Made by a program: the position numbers and the translations under genes
Part shown: in pieces, positions 7,438-14,900 of the stretch
Numbering within the stretch: position 1 is the stretch's first letter
Layout of the letters: the number at the start of each line of letters is the position of its first letter
The notes under the pieces: model-generated
The model's input: only the letters and a program-made list of their open reading frames with translations
What the model was told of the DNA's origin: nothing
Databases searched by the model: none
Assembly: GCA_030752795.1 (NCBI GenBank)
Contig: JASMDM010000042.1
Coordinates: 1 to 35,585 of the forward strand
DNA length: 35,585 bases
Reading direction: 5' to 3'
From: SAR202 cluster bacterium
GTDB taxonomy: Bacteria; Chloroflexota; Dehalococcoidia; Lucifugimonadales; UBA1123

Positions 7438-7490
7438 GCGCGATTGTGCGTACCAACGTGCCGCCCGCATTCAGTCCGGACGAATCGGAC

Positions 7491-9623
7491 TCACGGCACA
7501 TGCTCCGCGAAGTCCATGCCGATGTGGCCGGTGCGTTCGAGCTCGGCGTACTCGGCGTCTGTGTACTCGAGTAGTTCTTTGTAGACGTACTCGTTGTGCT
7601 CTCCGAGCAGCGGCGCCGGCTTGCGTATGCCGAGCGGCGTCTCCGAGAACTTGAAGAACATTCCCGGATAGTTGTGCGTGCCGGTTTCGGCGTGCGTGAC
7701 TCGCTCGAAGTATCCTCGGCTTTGCAGGTGCGGGTCGTCGTAGCAGTCGGCCTCGGTCATCACTGGGCCTGCCGGGACACCGTGTTCCTGCAGCCGGCGC
7801 GTCATCTCGAATCGATCCAACCCGCGGGTCCAGGCCTCGATGTGGCTGTCGAACTCATCCTGATTTGCCAGGCGGCCGGTCGTGGTGGCGAATCGCTCGG
7901 CGGTGGCCCACTCCGGATTGCCGAGCGCATCGCGGAACCCGGCCCATTCCTCTTCCGTGGTGACCGCGATCGTGACCCAACGGTCGTCGCCCGAGGCACG
8001 GTAGCAACCGTGGGGCGCCGATTCCGGATGCCGGTTGCCGAGGCTTCCGGTAACGCGGCCGTTCATCGAGAAGTCCAGGAACGACGGACCCAGCAGATGC
8101 AGTATGTTCTCAGCCAGCGCCAGGTCGATCACCTGCCCTTCGCCGGTCCGGTTGCGATGGTGCAGCGCCATGATCGTGGCGAACGCCGCCACGGCCCCCG
8201 CGGTTGGGTCGGCTGGGTAGACCCACGGGATCTCAGACGGGGCGAGGTCCGAGTAGCCGAACTTGATCGACCTGCCGGCGTGACCCTCGGCGGTCGAGCC
8301 GAACGTGCGCCAGTACGCGTACGGCCCGTCGAGGCCGAATCCCGGCATTCGGACCATGATGATGTTCGGATTCTGCTCGCGAAGCCACTCGTACGTGAAC
8401 CCGCGTCGCTCAACGAAGTCGGTTGCGTGGTTCTCGATCAGGACATCGCTCTTTCGGACCAGTCGGGCCAGCACCTCGAGTCCCTCAGGGCGGCGGAGAT
8501 CGACGGTCATCGACAGCTTGTTGCGTGCGTGGGAGTTGAACATCGCACACCGGTTCCAGGGACGGGGGCCGGGATCGCCGTTGGGGAACGTGCGTCGCTG
8601 AGCAGGATGACCTTCGATATCCGCCTTCGTGGTCTTGGCCACGGGGACTCTGCCGCCGGTGCCGAGCTCCTGGATCGACTCGACTCGGATCACTTCGGCG
8701 CCCATGTCGCCCAGCTTCGCTGTCGCGATCGGGCCCGCGATGACCACGGAGAGATCCAGGACACGGATGCCGGACAGCGGCAATTCCGATGCGTCGCTGC
8801 CCGAAGCGTCTCTTGTTGGCGTTGGACTTGCTCCAGTCGACCCACCGAGGACCTCGTCGTTGTGCTGCGCCAGCAACGGCGCGGGACGCCTTAACCGCCA
8901 GGGAGATTTGTGCATGACGAACGGACGACTAACAGAGCGTACCGTGCCCATCACCGGATGAGCGATGTCCACGAAAACGCCGCGTTCGTTGAAGTGTCGA
9001 TCCTCGGAAACGTCGGCCATTGTGTTGACGGCGCCGCAGATCAGACCGTGTTCTTCCGCGAGAGCGACAATCTCGCGTTTAGTACGGCTCATACTCCACG
9101 AGAGGACCGCCGTCTCGAATGTATCCCGCAGCGTCGAGTCGCGCATGCCTTCGGGCGTGATGAATCGGTTCGCGGTGAGCTCGGGCGGGTTGCCCATCAT
9201 CTCAACCAATCGCGGGAACATGATCGGTCCGTTTGCCGCCATGACGAAAAACCCGTCCTGGCAGGGGAAATAGCCGTTCGCGTACCCGCCGGACAGCGAC
9301 TCCCGTCCGCCCATTTCGCCGGAGTACTGGTACGCCAGCAGCTCGCGGATTCGACGGTCGACGCTGCCGAGCAGACACTCGATAACCGATACGTCCACGT
9401 GTTGCCCAACGCCCTTGTAGCGCGCGCCGAAGAACGCCCCCATCGTGCCCGCAGCGGCAACCGCGCCCGCCTGGTACACGGCCGTCGGCACTCCGTACCC
9501 GAGCGGCTCGCGGTCGGCTAGGCCGGTGTTGTACATCGCGCCGCCCATGCCGTAGGCGACCAACTCGTTGGCTTTGTACTCGGCGTACGGCCCGGTTTGG
9601 CCGAAGCTGCTGATCGACGTCAC
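7491..9623 (-). CDS. CaiB/BaiF family CoA transferase, two-domain, C-terminal main part (frameshifted from its N-terminus)
   Basis: Class III CoA transferase (formyl-CoA/carnitine-CoA transferase family), which moves CoA between carboxylic acids. This 710-codon frame starts inside domain 1 (SISSFGQTGPYAEYKANELV), continues through GVGQHVDVSVIECLLGSVDR with the family catalytic aspartate, and ends domain 1 near RRPAPLLAQHNDEVLG. A Ser/Thr-rich linker leads into a complete second domain: LSGIRVLDLSVVIAGPIATA, GEGQVIDLALAENILHLLGP with its own aspartate, and an end at KPAPLLGEHNEYVYKELLEY. Both active-site aspartates are kept, so the fused protein may act as an intramolecular dimer. The GTG at 9623 overlaps the stop of the upstream piece (GTGA), so coupled translation is possible. 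The join falls inside a conserved motif, which makes a frameshift more likely. Confidence 0.85.
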   Translation of the reverse strand: MTSISSFGQTGPYAEYKANELVAYGMGGAMYNTGLADREPLGYGVPTAVYQAGAVAAAGTMGAFFGARYKGVGQHVDVSVIECLLGSVDRRIRELLAYQYSGEMGGRESLSGGYANGYFPCQDGFFVMAANGPIMFPRLVEMMGNPPELTANRFITPEGMRDSTLRDTFETAVLSWSMSRTKREIVALAEEHGLICGAVNTMADVSEDRHFNERGVFVDIAHPVMGTVRSVSRPFVMHKSPWRLRRPAPLLAQHNDEVLGGSTGASPTPTRDASGSDASELPLSGIRVLDLSVVIAGPIATAKLGDMGAEVIRVESIQELGTGGRVPVAKTTKADIEGHPAQRRTFPNGDPGPRPWNRCAMFNSHARNKLSMTVDLRRPEGLEVLARLVRKSDVLIENHATDFVERRGFTYEWLREQNPNIIMVRMPGFGLDGPYAYWRTFGSTAEGHAGRSIKFGYSDLAPSEIPWVYPADPTAGAVAAFATIMALHHRNRTGEGQVIDLALAENILHLLGPSFLDFSMNGRVTGSLGNRHPESAPHGCYRASGDDRWVTIAVTTEEEWAGFRDALGNPEWATAERFATTTGRLANQDEFDSHIEAWTRGLDRFEMTRRLQEHGVPAGPVMTEADCYDDPHLQSRGYFERVTHAETGTHNYPGMFFKFSETPLGIRKPAPLLGEHNEYVYKELLEYTDAEYAELERTGHIGMDFAEHVP

Positions 9624-9997
9624 ACGAGCGACGGATTGATCTTCCGCAGGACCTCGTACGACAACCCGAGGCCGGGCATGACGTGAGGGCGAAAGCTCTC
9701 GACTACGATGTCCACGTCTCGCACGAGTTCCTTTACGGCGTCCCGGCCCTCGGAGGACTTCAAGTCCAGGACAATGCCGCGCTTGTTCATGTTGAGGTAG
9801 AAGAACGTGCCGCTCTTCTCTGGGTGCGGGTCGTCACCGAGGAACGGCCCGGACGAGCGCGTCGGGTCGCCGGTACCGGGTCGTTCGACTTTGACTACGT
9901 CGGCGCCGTAGTCGGCCAGCAACTTCGTGCAGAACGGGCCTGCGAGATGGTGAGTCAGGTCAAGTACGCGCACGTCGGACAGGGCCATATCGGTCAT
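9620..9997 (-). CDS. CaiB/BaiF CoA transferase, N-terminal piece (frameshift)
   Basis: The 125-residue N-terminus of the same CoA transferase: MTDMALSDVRVLDLTHHLAG, PFCTKLLADYGADVVKVERP, NMNKRGIVLDLKSSEGRDAV, ending ...LRKINPSLV. Related proteins continue directly as (V)xSISSFGQTGPY, which is exactly what the next frame supplies from 9623. Adding one G (GTGTG to GTGGTG) would restore a single protein of about 835 residues. The start at 9997 has GGAGG ideally spaced upstream; in-frame codons further upstream have no ribosome site. Confidence 0.8.
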   Translation of the reverse strand: MTDMALSDVRVLDLTHHLAGPFCTKLLADYGADVVKVERPGTGDPTRSSGPFLGDDPHPEKSGTFFYLNMNKRGIVLDLKSSEGRDAVKELVRDVDIVVESFRPHVMPGLGLSYEVLRKINPSLV

Positions 9998-10137
9998 GGG
10001 AGAACCTCCGGGGCGATGGGAGCAGTATATCGACGTGGGTGATGCTCGTCTATCGCCAGCCTGGCGACTCGGTCGCGATGATTGCCCGAGTCGTTTTGCA
10101 TCTCCTGCGCCGAGATCGAGGCTGCAACGTGGATTGG

Positions 10138-10270
10138 TCCCACCCACCCGCCCAAGAAGCAATTTGGAGGACACCCCCACGCCCCCGGGCAAGGGGCTGC
10201 GCCTTTGCCGATCTCGCTTCGCGTTCACCGACGGGAGCATCCAGCGTGGGCTGGAGCCCGGGATCGCTGG
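10138..10270 (-). repeat. Intergenic composite repeat R5, copy a, with adjoining hairpin
   Basis: The 496-base gap 9998-10493 has no supported gene. On the minus strand 10209-10138 reads AAAGGCGCAGCCCCTTGCCC, GGGGGCGTGGGGGTGTCC and finally GGGCGGGTGGGAC. It aligns with 33229-33310 on the plus strand. Next to it, 10241-10270 forms a nested hairpin: CCAGCG pairs with CGCTGG, and GGGCT pairs with AGCCC inside it. ORFs across it are low-complexity by-products of the repeat. Confidence 0.55.
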
Positions 10271-10493
10271 CGAACTCGGCTTTCAAGACCGGGCAAGCCG
10301 CTTACATTTCATTGTCGCCGCCCGTCGCCCTTTACGACACGGATGCCTCATGCGGTGTTGTTGACTGACCTGCAGCAATTACGGGACCCTGATGTTGGAC
10401 AATGCCTTGCCTTGCAGTGGCCTAGGGCGCTCGAAACAGCGGGCATGAACTTGGGTTGAACACTTGTAATGGCGAGAACGGAGCGACGGCGGC

Positions 10494-11036
10494 ATGCGAA
10501 TCTTTAATAACGGAAGGTCCGGCGTTACTGGACTGCTGGCCTTGGCCTTGCTTGCAACGATGGTCGTGGCCGGATGTGCGGCGAGCATACCCCAACCCGG
10601 TGACAACGCTCCGCTGTTCGAATTAAGCGACGCGAGCGGTCAGCCGGTGGCGTTGGCACAACTGCGGCAGGATCGAAACGCCGTGGTGCTCGTTTTCTAT
10701 CGCGGGTTTTTCTGAGGTGTATGCCGGCAGCAGCTCGTCGAGTTGCAGAACGCTTATGCGGAGTTCCAGGATCGTGGCGTTGAGCTCGTGGCAATCAGCA
10801 TGGATGTAGTGAGCGATGCCAAAAGCATGGCCGATGTCATGCACGCGACGTTCCCAGTGCTGGCCGACTCCGACGGCAAGACGACCGAGGAATATGGTGT
10901 ATATGACCTCTTGGGCGACAAAGTCGCCGCTCCGTCGGTGTTCATCATCGGAGATGACGGCGCCGTCACGTGGAACTACATAGGCGACAGCGTCTCCGAC
11001 CGGCCAACCGTTGAGCAGATTCTCTCGGCCCTCTGA
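10494..11036 (+). CDS. Peroxiredoxin-like (AhpC/TSA-fold) lipoprotein, probable selenoprotein with in-frame TGA
   Basis: One frame runs from the ATG at 10494 to the TGA at 11036 (180 residues), interrupted only by TGA at codon 74 (10713-10715). The N-terminus is a lipoprotein signal: hydrophobic LLALALLATMVV, then the lipobox VAGC with the lipidated cysteine at residue 28. A thioredoxin-fold peroxiredoxin follows: NAPLFELSDASGQPVALAQL, then VVLVFYRGFF-U-GVCRQQLVEL. In this family the peroxidatic site reads YRGxxCxxC, and the TGA falls exactly on the first cysteine, with C77 as resolving partner (UxxC). The rest is conserved: GVELVAISMDVVSDAKSM, FPVLADSDGKTTEEYGVYDL, APSVFIIGDDGAVTWNYIGD. A hairpin begins 14 bases after the TGA. 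GGAG lies 12 bases before the ATG. Likely role: membrane-anchored peroxide or thiol redox protein. No Sec machinery genes are in the window; a nonsense mutation of a Cys codon is the alternative. Confidence 0.85.
10730..10746 (+). promoter_or_regulatory. SECIS-like hairpin just downstream of the in-frame TGA
   Basis: GCAGCTC (10730-10736) pairs with GAGTTGC (10740-10746), seven pairs including one G-U, around the loop GTC. The loop begins 21 bases after the TGA at 10713-10715 and its first base is G. Bacterial SECIS elements lie inside the coding region just after the UGA, with an apical loop roughly 16-37 bases away and a guanine at the start of the loop; this hairpin satisfies those rules. 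SelB binding is inferred. Confidence 0.55.
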
Positions 11037-11053
11037 TCGACCGAGTCAGGATG

Positions 11054-11088
11054 CGCCCTTGTCGGGATAATGCGAACCGAGAAGGGCG
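11054..11088 (+). terminator. Probable terminator hairpin after the peroxiredoxin-like gene
   Basis: CGCCCTTGTCGG (11054-11065) pairs with CCGAGAAGGGCG (11077-11088) with one mismatch and an 11-base loop. It begins 18 bases after the stop. No U tract follows. Confidence 0.5.
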
Positions 11089-11196
11089 GACGCTCCCTTG
11101 CGGATTCGTCCATCGGGACCGACTGACCATCCAGCCGCGGTCCCACCCCTCTCGGTTGATTCGGCTTCTTGAAGTTCGACGTCTACGCGAACGTAA

Positions 11197-11547
11197 TCAG
11201 ATTGCCGTGTCGCCGGTTTCGCCCGTCCTCACCCTCACGGCATCCGCAACCAGCGATATCAGTATCTTGCCGTCGCCAATCAGGCCGTCCGGCGGCGTTC
11301 GAGTCGCGCTGATGATGGCTTCGACGACCGCATCTTTCATAGAGTCCGGAATCACGGTTGTGAGCAGGGTCTTGACGACGGCCGCTTTTGCCATCGTGCC
11401 GCCGCGGCCCGTGAATACTTCTACGCCTCTTTGCTGTCCCTGGCCGGTGACGTTGTGGTAGTGGAATCCTCCACATCCGACCTGCACTAACGCTTCAGTA
11501 ACGTGGTTGATGCGCTCCGTCCTGATGATCGCCTCGATCTTGAGCAT
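11197..11547 (-). CDS. P-II family nitrogen regulatory protein (GlnB/GlnK)
   Basis: A 116-residue trimeric signal protein that senses ATP/ADP and 2-oxoglutarate and, when encoded next to amt, usually binds and blocks the ammonium channel. The N-terminus MLKIEAIIRTERINHVTEAL is typical. The T-loop region GQGQQRGVEVFTGRGGTMAK is present, but the residue equivalent to Tyr51 is Thr, so the enterobacterial type of uridylylation is not expected. The B-loop TRTPPDGLIGDGKI carries about three extra residues compared with GlnB. The C-terminal signature RVRTGETGDTAI is canonical. It lies 98 bases downstream of amt on the same strand, so it probably shares its transcript. Confidence 0.92.
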   Translation of the reverse strand: MLKIEAIIRTERINHVTEALVQVGCGGFHYHNVTGQGQQRGVEVFTGRGGTMAKAAVVKTLLTTVIPDSMKDAVVEAIISATRTPPDGLIGDGKILISLVADAVRVRTGETGDTAI

Positions 11548-11645
11548 TTCTCACCTCAGATTCTGATCGGTTAGTCCGAGAAGTCAATCTCGATATTAAC
11601 CCGTGATGTCTCTCCGCACAATGTCGCCACAATTTCCGGGGGTGA

Positions 11646-12866
11646 TTAGTTGGCGCCGTCTCCGACAAAAGCTCTCTCGCCGTGTTGTGACAGGTCGAGA
11701 CCCTGATCCTCTTCGTTCTCTTCGACCCGCAGACCCAATCCCGGAATAAGATCCAGCGCCTTGAGGATTATCACGGTGACGACGAACGAGTACGCCCCGG
11801 TGGCGATGACGGCAATTGCCTGAGTAAGCATCTGACCACCGTTGCCCTCGATCCAACCGGCGGTGCCGCCGATGGCCGCTACCGCGAAAATTCCGGTGGC
11901 CATAGCGCCCCAGATGCCGCCGATGCCGTGGACCGCGAAGACCTCGAGCGCGTCATCGAGCCCGGTCTTGGTGCGGAGATACACGGCTCCGTAGCACAGT
12001 CCACCGGCGCCGAATCCGATCGCCAAGGCGCCCATTACGCCGACATAACCGGACGCGGGCGTGATCGCCACGAGCCCTGCCACCGCGCCGGACGCTACGC
12101 CGACAGCGCTCATCCTGCCGCTCTGTATCTGTGACAATAGACCCCACGTGAGGGCAGCGGTCGCGGCCGCTGTATTGGTGACAAGGAACGCGTTGACGTC
12201 CACCGCGTTAGCGGCAAGACCGGAACCCGCGTTGAATCCGAACCATCCGAACCACAGCAGCGCTGCGCCAAGGACTACATACGGTACGTTGTGAGGTTCC
12301 ACGCCGGGGTCGCGCCTCTTTCCGACCATGATTGCCGCGGCTACTGCAGCCAGTCCGGCGTTGATGTGGACGACCGTTCCGCCGGCGAAGTCGAGTGCGC
12401 CGTCCCCGACGTCCGCGAGCCATCCGCCGCCCCAAACCCAGTGAGCCACAGGCGCGTATACGATCGTGACCCAGATCACCAGGAACAGAAGGTAGGTCGT
12501 GAACTTGAATCGCTCAACGAACGCTCCGGTTATCAGTGCTGGGGTGATGATCGCGAACATCATCTGGAATATGACAAACAACAGCGTCGGTATGCCCGTG
12601 CCGTCGAAAACCTCGTCGATGGCGATGTCCTTCAACCCAACAAAGCTGAAGTCGCCGATGAATTCGCTCCCGGTTCCGAAAGCGAGGCTGTAACCCCACA
12701 GGACCCAGACGATGCTTACCACCGCCATCGAGATGAAGCTGTACATTATAGTGCTAATGACATTTCTGGCTCGCACGAGCCCGCCGTAAAAGAAGGCGAG
12801 CCCGGGAGTCATGAGCAGCACCAGTGCCGATGCCGCAAGCATCCAAGCTATATGGCCTGAGTCCAT
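11646..12866 (-). CDS. amt: Ammonium transporter (Amt/MEP/Rh family)
   Basis: A 406-residue inner-membrane channel for ammonium/ammonia with about eleven helices. The first is HIAWMLAASALVLLMTPGLA, followed by FFYGGLVRARNV. The family signature DFAGGTVVHINAGLAAVAAA carries the first pore histidine (H167); the second (H313) is in VHGIGGIWGAMATG. The cytoplasmic tail GLRVEENEEDQGLDLSQHGE resembles the Amt C-terminal region that contacts PII. The start at 12866 is chosen because AGGGAGGG lies just upstream; an extension of 28 codons upstream is polar and lacks a ribosome site. It forms an amt-PII unit with the gene at 11197-11547 and is divergent from malate synthase. Confidence 0.95.
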   Translation of the reverse strand: MDSGHIAWMLAASALVLLMTPGLAFFYGGLVRARNVISTIMYSFISMAVVSIVWVLWGYSLAFGTGSEFIGDFSFVGLKDIAIDEVFDGTGIPTLLFVIFQMMFAIITPALITGAFVERFKFTTYLLFLVIWVTIVYAPVAHWVWGGGWLADVGDGALDFAGGTVVHINAGLAAVAAAIMVGKRRDPGVEPHNVPYVVLGAALLWFGWFGFNAGSGLAANAVDVNAFLVTNTAAATAALTWGLLSQIQSGRMSAVGVASGAVAGLVAITPASGYVGVMGALAIGFGAGGLCYGAVYLRTKTGLDDALEVFAVHGIGGIWGAMATGIFAVAAIGGTAGWIEGNGGQMLTQAIAVIATGAYSFVVTVIILKALDLIPGLGLRVEENEEDQGLDLSQHGERAFVGDGAN

Positions 12867-12974
12867 GTTTCCCTCCCTGTCCCTCGGTGTAGGGTTTCCC
12901 GGTTCCACGCGCAACGCGTCACATAATTCCACCCAACGTCGTCCGCCCAACAGAATTCATAGTAGCGAGCGGTT

Positions 12975-13002
12975 GTTACAAAAGTGTTGCCCGCTTGTAA
13001 AC
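12975..13002. promoter_or_regulatory. Possible nitrogen-regulator site upstream of amt
   Basis: GTTAC (12975), GTTGC (12986) and GTAAA (12997) are spaced 11 bases apart (five bases plus six). This resembles the GTnAC-n6-GnAAC tandem boxes bound by GlnR-type OmpR-family regulators. The same stretch contains the inverted pair TTACAA and TTGTAA with a 13-base spacer. It lies about 110-140 bases upstream of the amt start, inside the 287-base divergent gap. No regulator gene is in the window. Confidence 0.3.
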
Positions 13003-13084
13003 TTAATGTTTCCTTTCCCCGCAATCGTTGTGGCGTTTACTTTGGCCTGGTCCTGCAAGTACGGTAGAGACGTAGGCGCAGTGT

Positions 13085-13113
13085 TTGACACCGCCATCCG
13101 CCGCCACTAAACT
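13085..13113 (+). promoter_or_regulatory. Putative sigma70-type promoter for malate synthase
   Basis: TTGACA (13085-13090), a 17-base spacer and TAAACT (13108-13113). The predicted start near 13120 leaves a leader of about 34 bases to the ATG at 13154. Confidence 0.6.
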
Positions 13114-13153
13114 CCCCGAGTCCGCACGACATTCGGATAGGAGGACCGACGCC

Positions 13154-14857
13154 ATGCCCGCGATCGACCGGATCAGTTACACGCCCGTTGAAGGGACTGA
13201 AGAGTTATTCACGCCTGAGTTCCTCGAATACATCGTGGAGGCATGTGACAGGTTCTCCCCAGTGGTTCAAGAGATTCGTGCGAAGCGAGAGGCGATGCTG
13301 CGTCGTGCGCTCGACGATCGCGAGCTGCCGGCATTCCCGACGAAGTCTGACGTGAACTCGGGCGAGTGGCGGGTGCCGCCCTTGCCTGAAGACCTGCTTC
13401 GTCCCGGCATCGAGATATCGGGACCGGTGTCGATCACGAACATGGCGATCAATGCGCTGAACCCGGGCGCCGAGGGCGAACGCGCTGAAGGCTACCTCGA
13501 CGATGACGAGGACTCCGGCGGCCACAGCCTCGGGGATACGGTGAGGGCTGCGATCAACCGCCGCGACGCCACGTTGGGCACGCTCCGATTCCATAACCCG
13601 GACCGCAACCGCACGTACGAGCTCGCCGCCGGCACGCTGCCGTTCTTCATGCATAGAGAACGTGGGTTCCACCTTGATGAGCAGGACTTCCGCGTCGACG
13701 CCGAACCGATCCCGGCAACGATCTTGGGCGCGGCGTTGACCCTCGCGTACGTCGGCAAAGAGCAAGTGAAACGGGGCCAGGGCCTCTATTTCTATCTCCC
13801 GAAGATCGAAGTCGTGGAGGAAGCGCGGCTATTCAGAGACCTGTTCGATTTCAGCAAAGACCGATTGGGCTACCCTGACGATGCGGTCATCAAGGCGGTC
13901 GTGCTCGTCGAGTCGCTGCCCATCGTGTACATCATGGATGAGGTGCTCTGGGAGCTCGGTCCGTACGCGGGCGGTCTGAATGCGGCCCGGTGGGATTTGA
14001 AGGCGTCGATTCTCGAATACGTGATGGCCGACCCGAATCAGGTCTGGCCGGACCGGTTCGGCGTGGACATCAAGACCACCGACTTCATGGCCAACATCTT
14101 CCGCAGGCTCGTGGCCGTCTGCCTGCGACGTGGCGCCGCGCCGATCGGCGGCATGGCCACCGCGCTGCCAAGCCGAGACAATGAAGTCAACGAGGCGGCC
14201 GCGGCGTCCATTCGCCAGGACAAGGAGTGGGAGGCGGCGCAGGGATTCGTTCGCGCCTGGGTGGCGCACATCTTCCACATGAAGACCGCGGCCGATCCTT
14301 TCAAGGAGCTGGCGGCCGCGGGTTGGGTTCCGTCCGAGGAGATGCACGACCCCGAGGCTTTCAAGGTCGCGATTCATGCGCCTGAAGGGCCGATCACGAT
14401 CGCTGGTTCTCGACGCAACGCCCGGATGCTGATCGAGTACGTCGAAGGATGGCTCCTGGGCCGGGGAGCAAAAGGCATCGACAGTCTCGAAGGCCAGCCG
14501 GGCATCCATCCTGCGCTGATGGAGGACCTGGCGACTGGACGCATCTCGGTGGCGCAGACGGCCCAGCGGATCATCCACGCCGCCAAAGACGTCGAGATCG
14601 GCGAGACTCACGACCACGCGCTCGTCAAGCGTTTGCTCAGGGAAGAGGTCGACGACATCATCCAGCGTCGGACAGACGAGGCGCCTGACGACGATGCCTC
14701 GCAAGCCGAGCTCACCGCCCAGACCGAGCGCTACCGCAAGGCGTTCAAGGTGGCCATGCGATGGGTCAAGAACTACACGGACCTCGATTTCCGGTCGCTG
14801 GGCTCGTACACCCTGGCGGACATGGACCGCATCGCGTCAGAGCCGGACGCGTTTTAA
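13154..14857 (+). CDS. aceB: Malate synthase (type A-like)
   Basis: A 567-residue cytosolic enzyme that condenses glyoxylate and acetyl-CoA to malate. Recognisable blocks are ISGPVSITNMAINALNPGAE, LPFFMHRERGFHLDEQDFRV, YFYLPKIEVVEEARLFRDLF (the acidic, metal-binding barrel region), ESLPIVYIMDEVLWELGPYA, FMANIFRRLVAVCLRRGAAP and GGMATALPSRD. The length fits type A (about 530-570) rather than the ~720-residue type G. The start at 13154 has AGGAGG about 12 bases upstream. It has its own promoter and is followed by a copy of repeat R2 rather than a clear terminator. Isocitrate lyase is not in the window, so the glyoxylate source must come from elsewhere, or from glycolate or purine breakdown. Confidence 0.93.
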   Translation: MPAIDRISYTPVEGTEELFTPEFLEYIVEACDRFSPVVQEIRAKREAMLRRALDDRELPAFPTKSDVNSGEWRVPPLPEDLLRPGIEISGPVSITNMAINALNPGAEGERAEGYLDDDEDSGGHSLGDTVRAAINRRDATLGTLRFHNPDRNRTYELAAGTLPFFMHRERGFHLDEQDFRVDAEPIPATILGAALTLAYVGKEQVKRGQGLYFYLPKIEVVEEARLFRDLFDFSKDRLGYPDDAVIKAVVLVESLPIVYIMDEVLWELGPYAGGLNAARWDLKASILEYVMADPNQVWPDRFGVDIKTTDFMANIFRRLVAVCLRRGAAPIGGMATALPSRDNEVNEAAAASIRQDKEWEAAQGFVRAWVAHIFHMKTAADPFKELAAAGWVPSEEMHDPEAFKVAIHAPEGPITIAGSRRNARMLIEYVEGWLLGRGAKGIDSLEGQPGIHPALMEDLATGRISVAQTAQRIIHAAKDVEIGETHDHALVKRLLREEVDDIIQRRTDEAPDDDASQAELTAQTERYRKAFKVAMRWVKNYTDLDFRSLGSYTLADMDRIASEPDAF

Positions 14858-14861
14858 GGGT

Positions 14862-14900
14862 CGGCCGAGGGACCGCAGGGACGATAGGGACCCAAGGCCT
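14862..14900 (-). repeat. Dispersed repeat R2, copy c
   Basis: On the minus strand it reads GGGTCCCTATCGTCCCTGCG then GTCCCTCGG, the same iterated GTCCCTxxCG unit as 2627-2654 and 3291-3328. It fills the gap between the convergent malate synthase and GIY-YIG genes. Confidence 0.65.

Noticed and set aside
10050-10286. Minus-strand ORF of 78 codons in the gap before the peroxiredoxin gene
   Set aside because: Its translation is produced by the hairpin at 10241-10270 and repeat R5; Arg/Gly-rich with no start signal.
10713-10715. The peroxiredoxin TGA as an ordinary frameshift or gene end
   Set aside because: Homology continues in the same frame for more than 100 residues, with a lipobox before it and conserved motifs after it, so no indel is involved.
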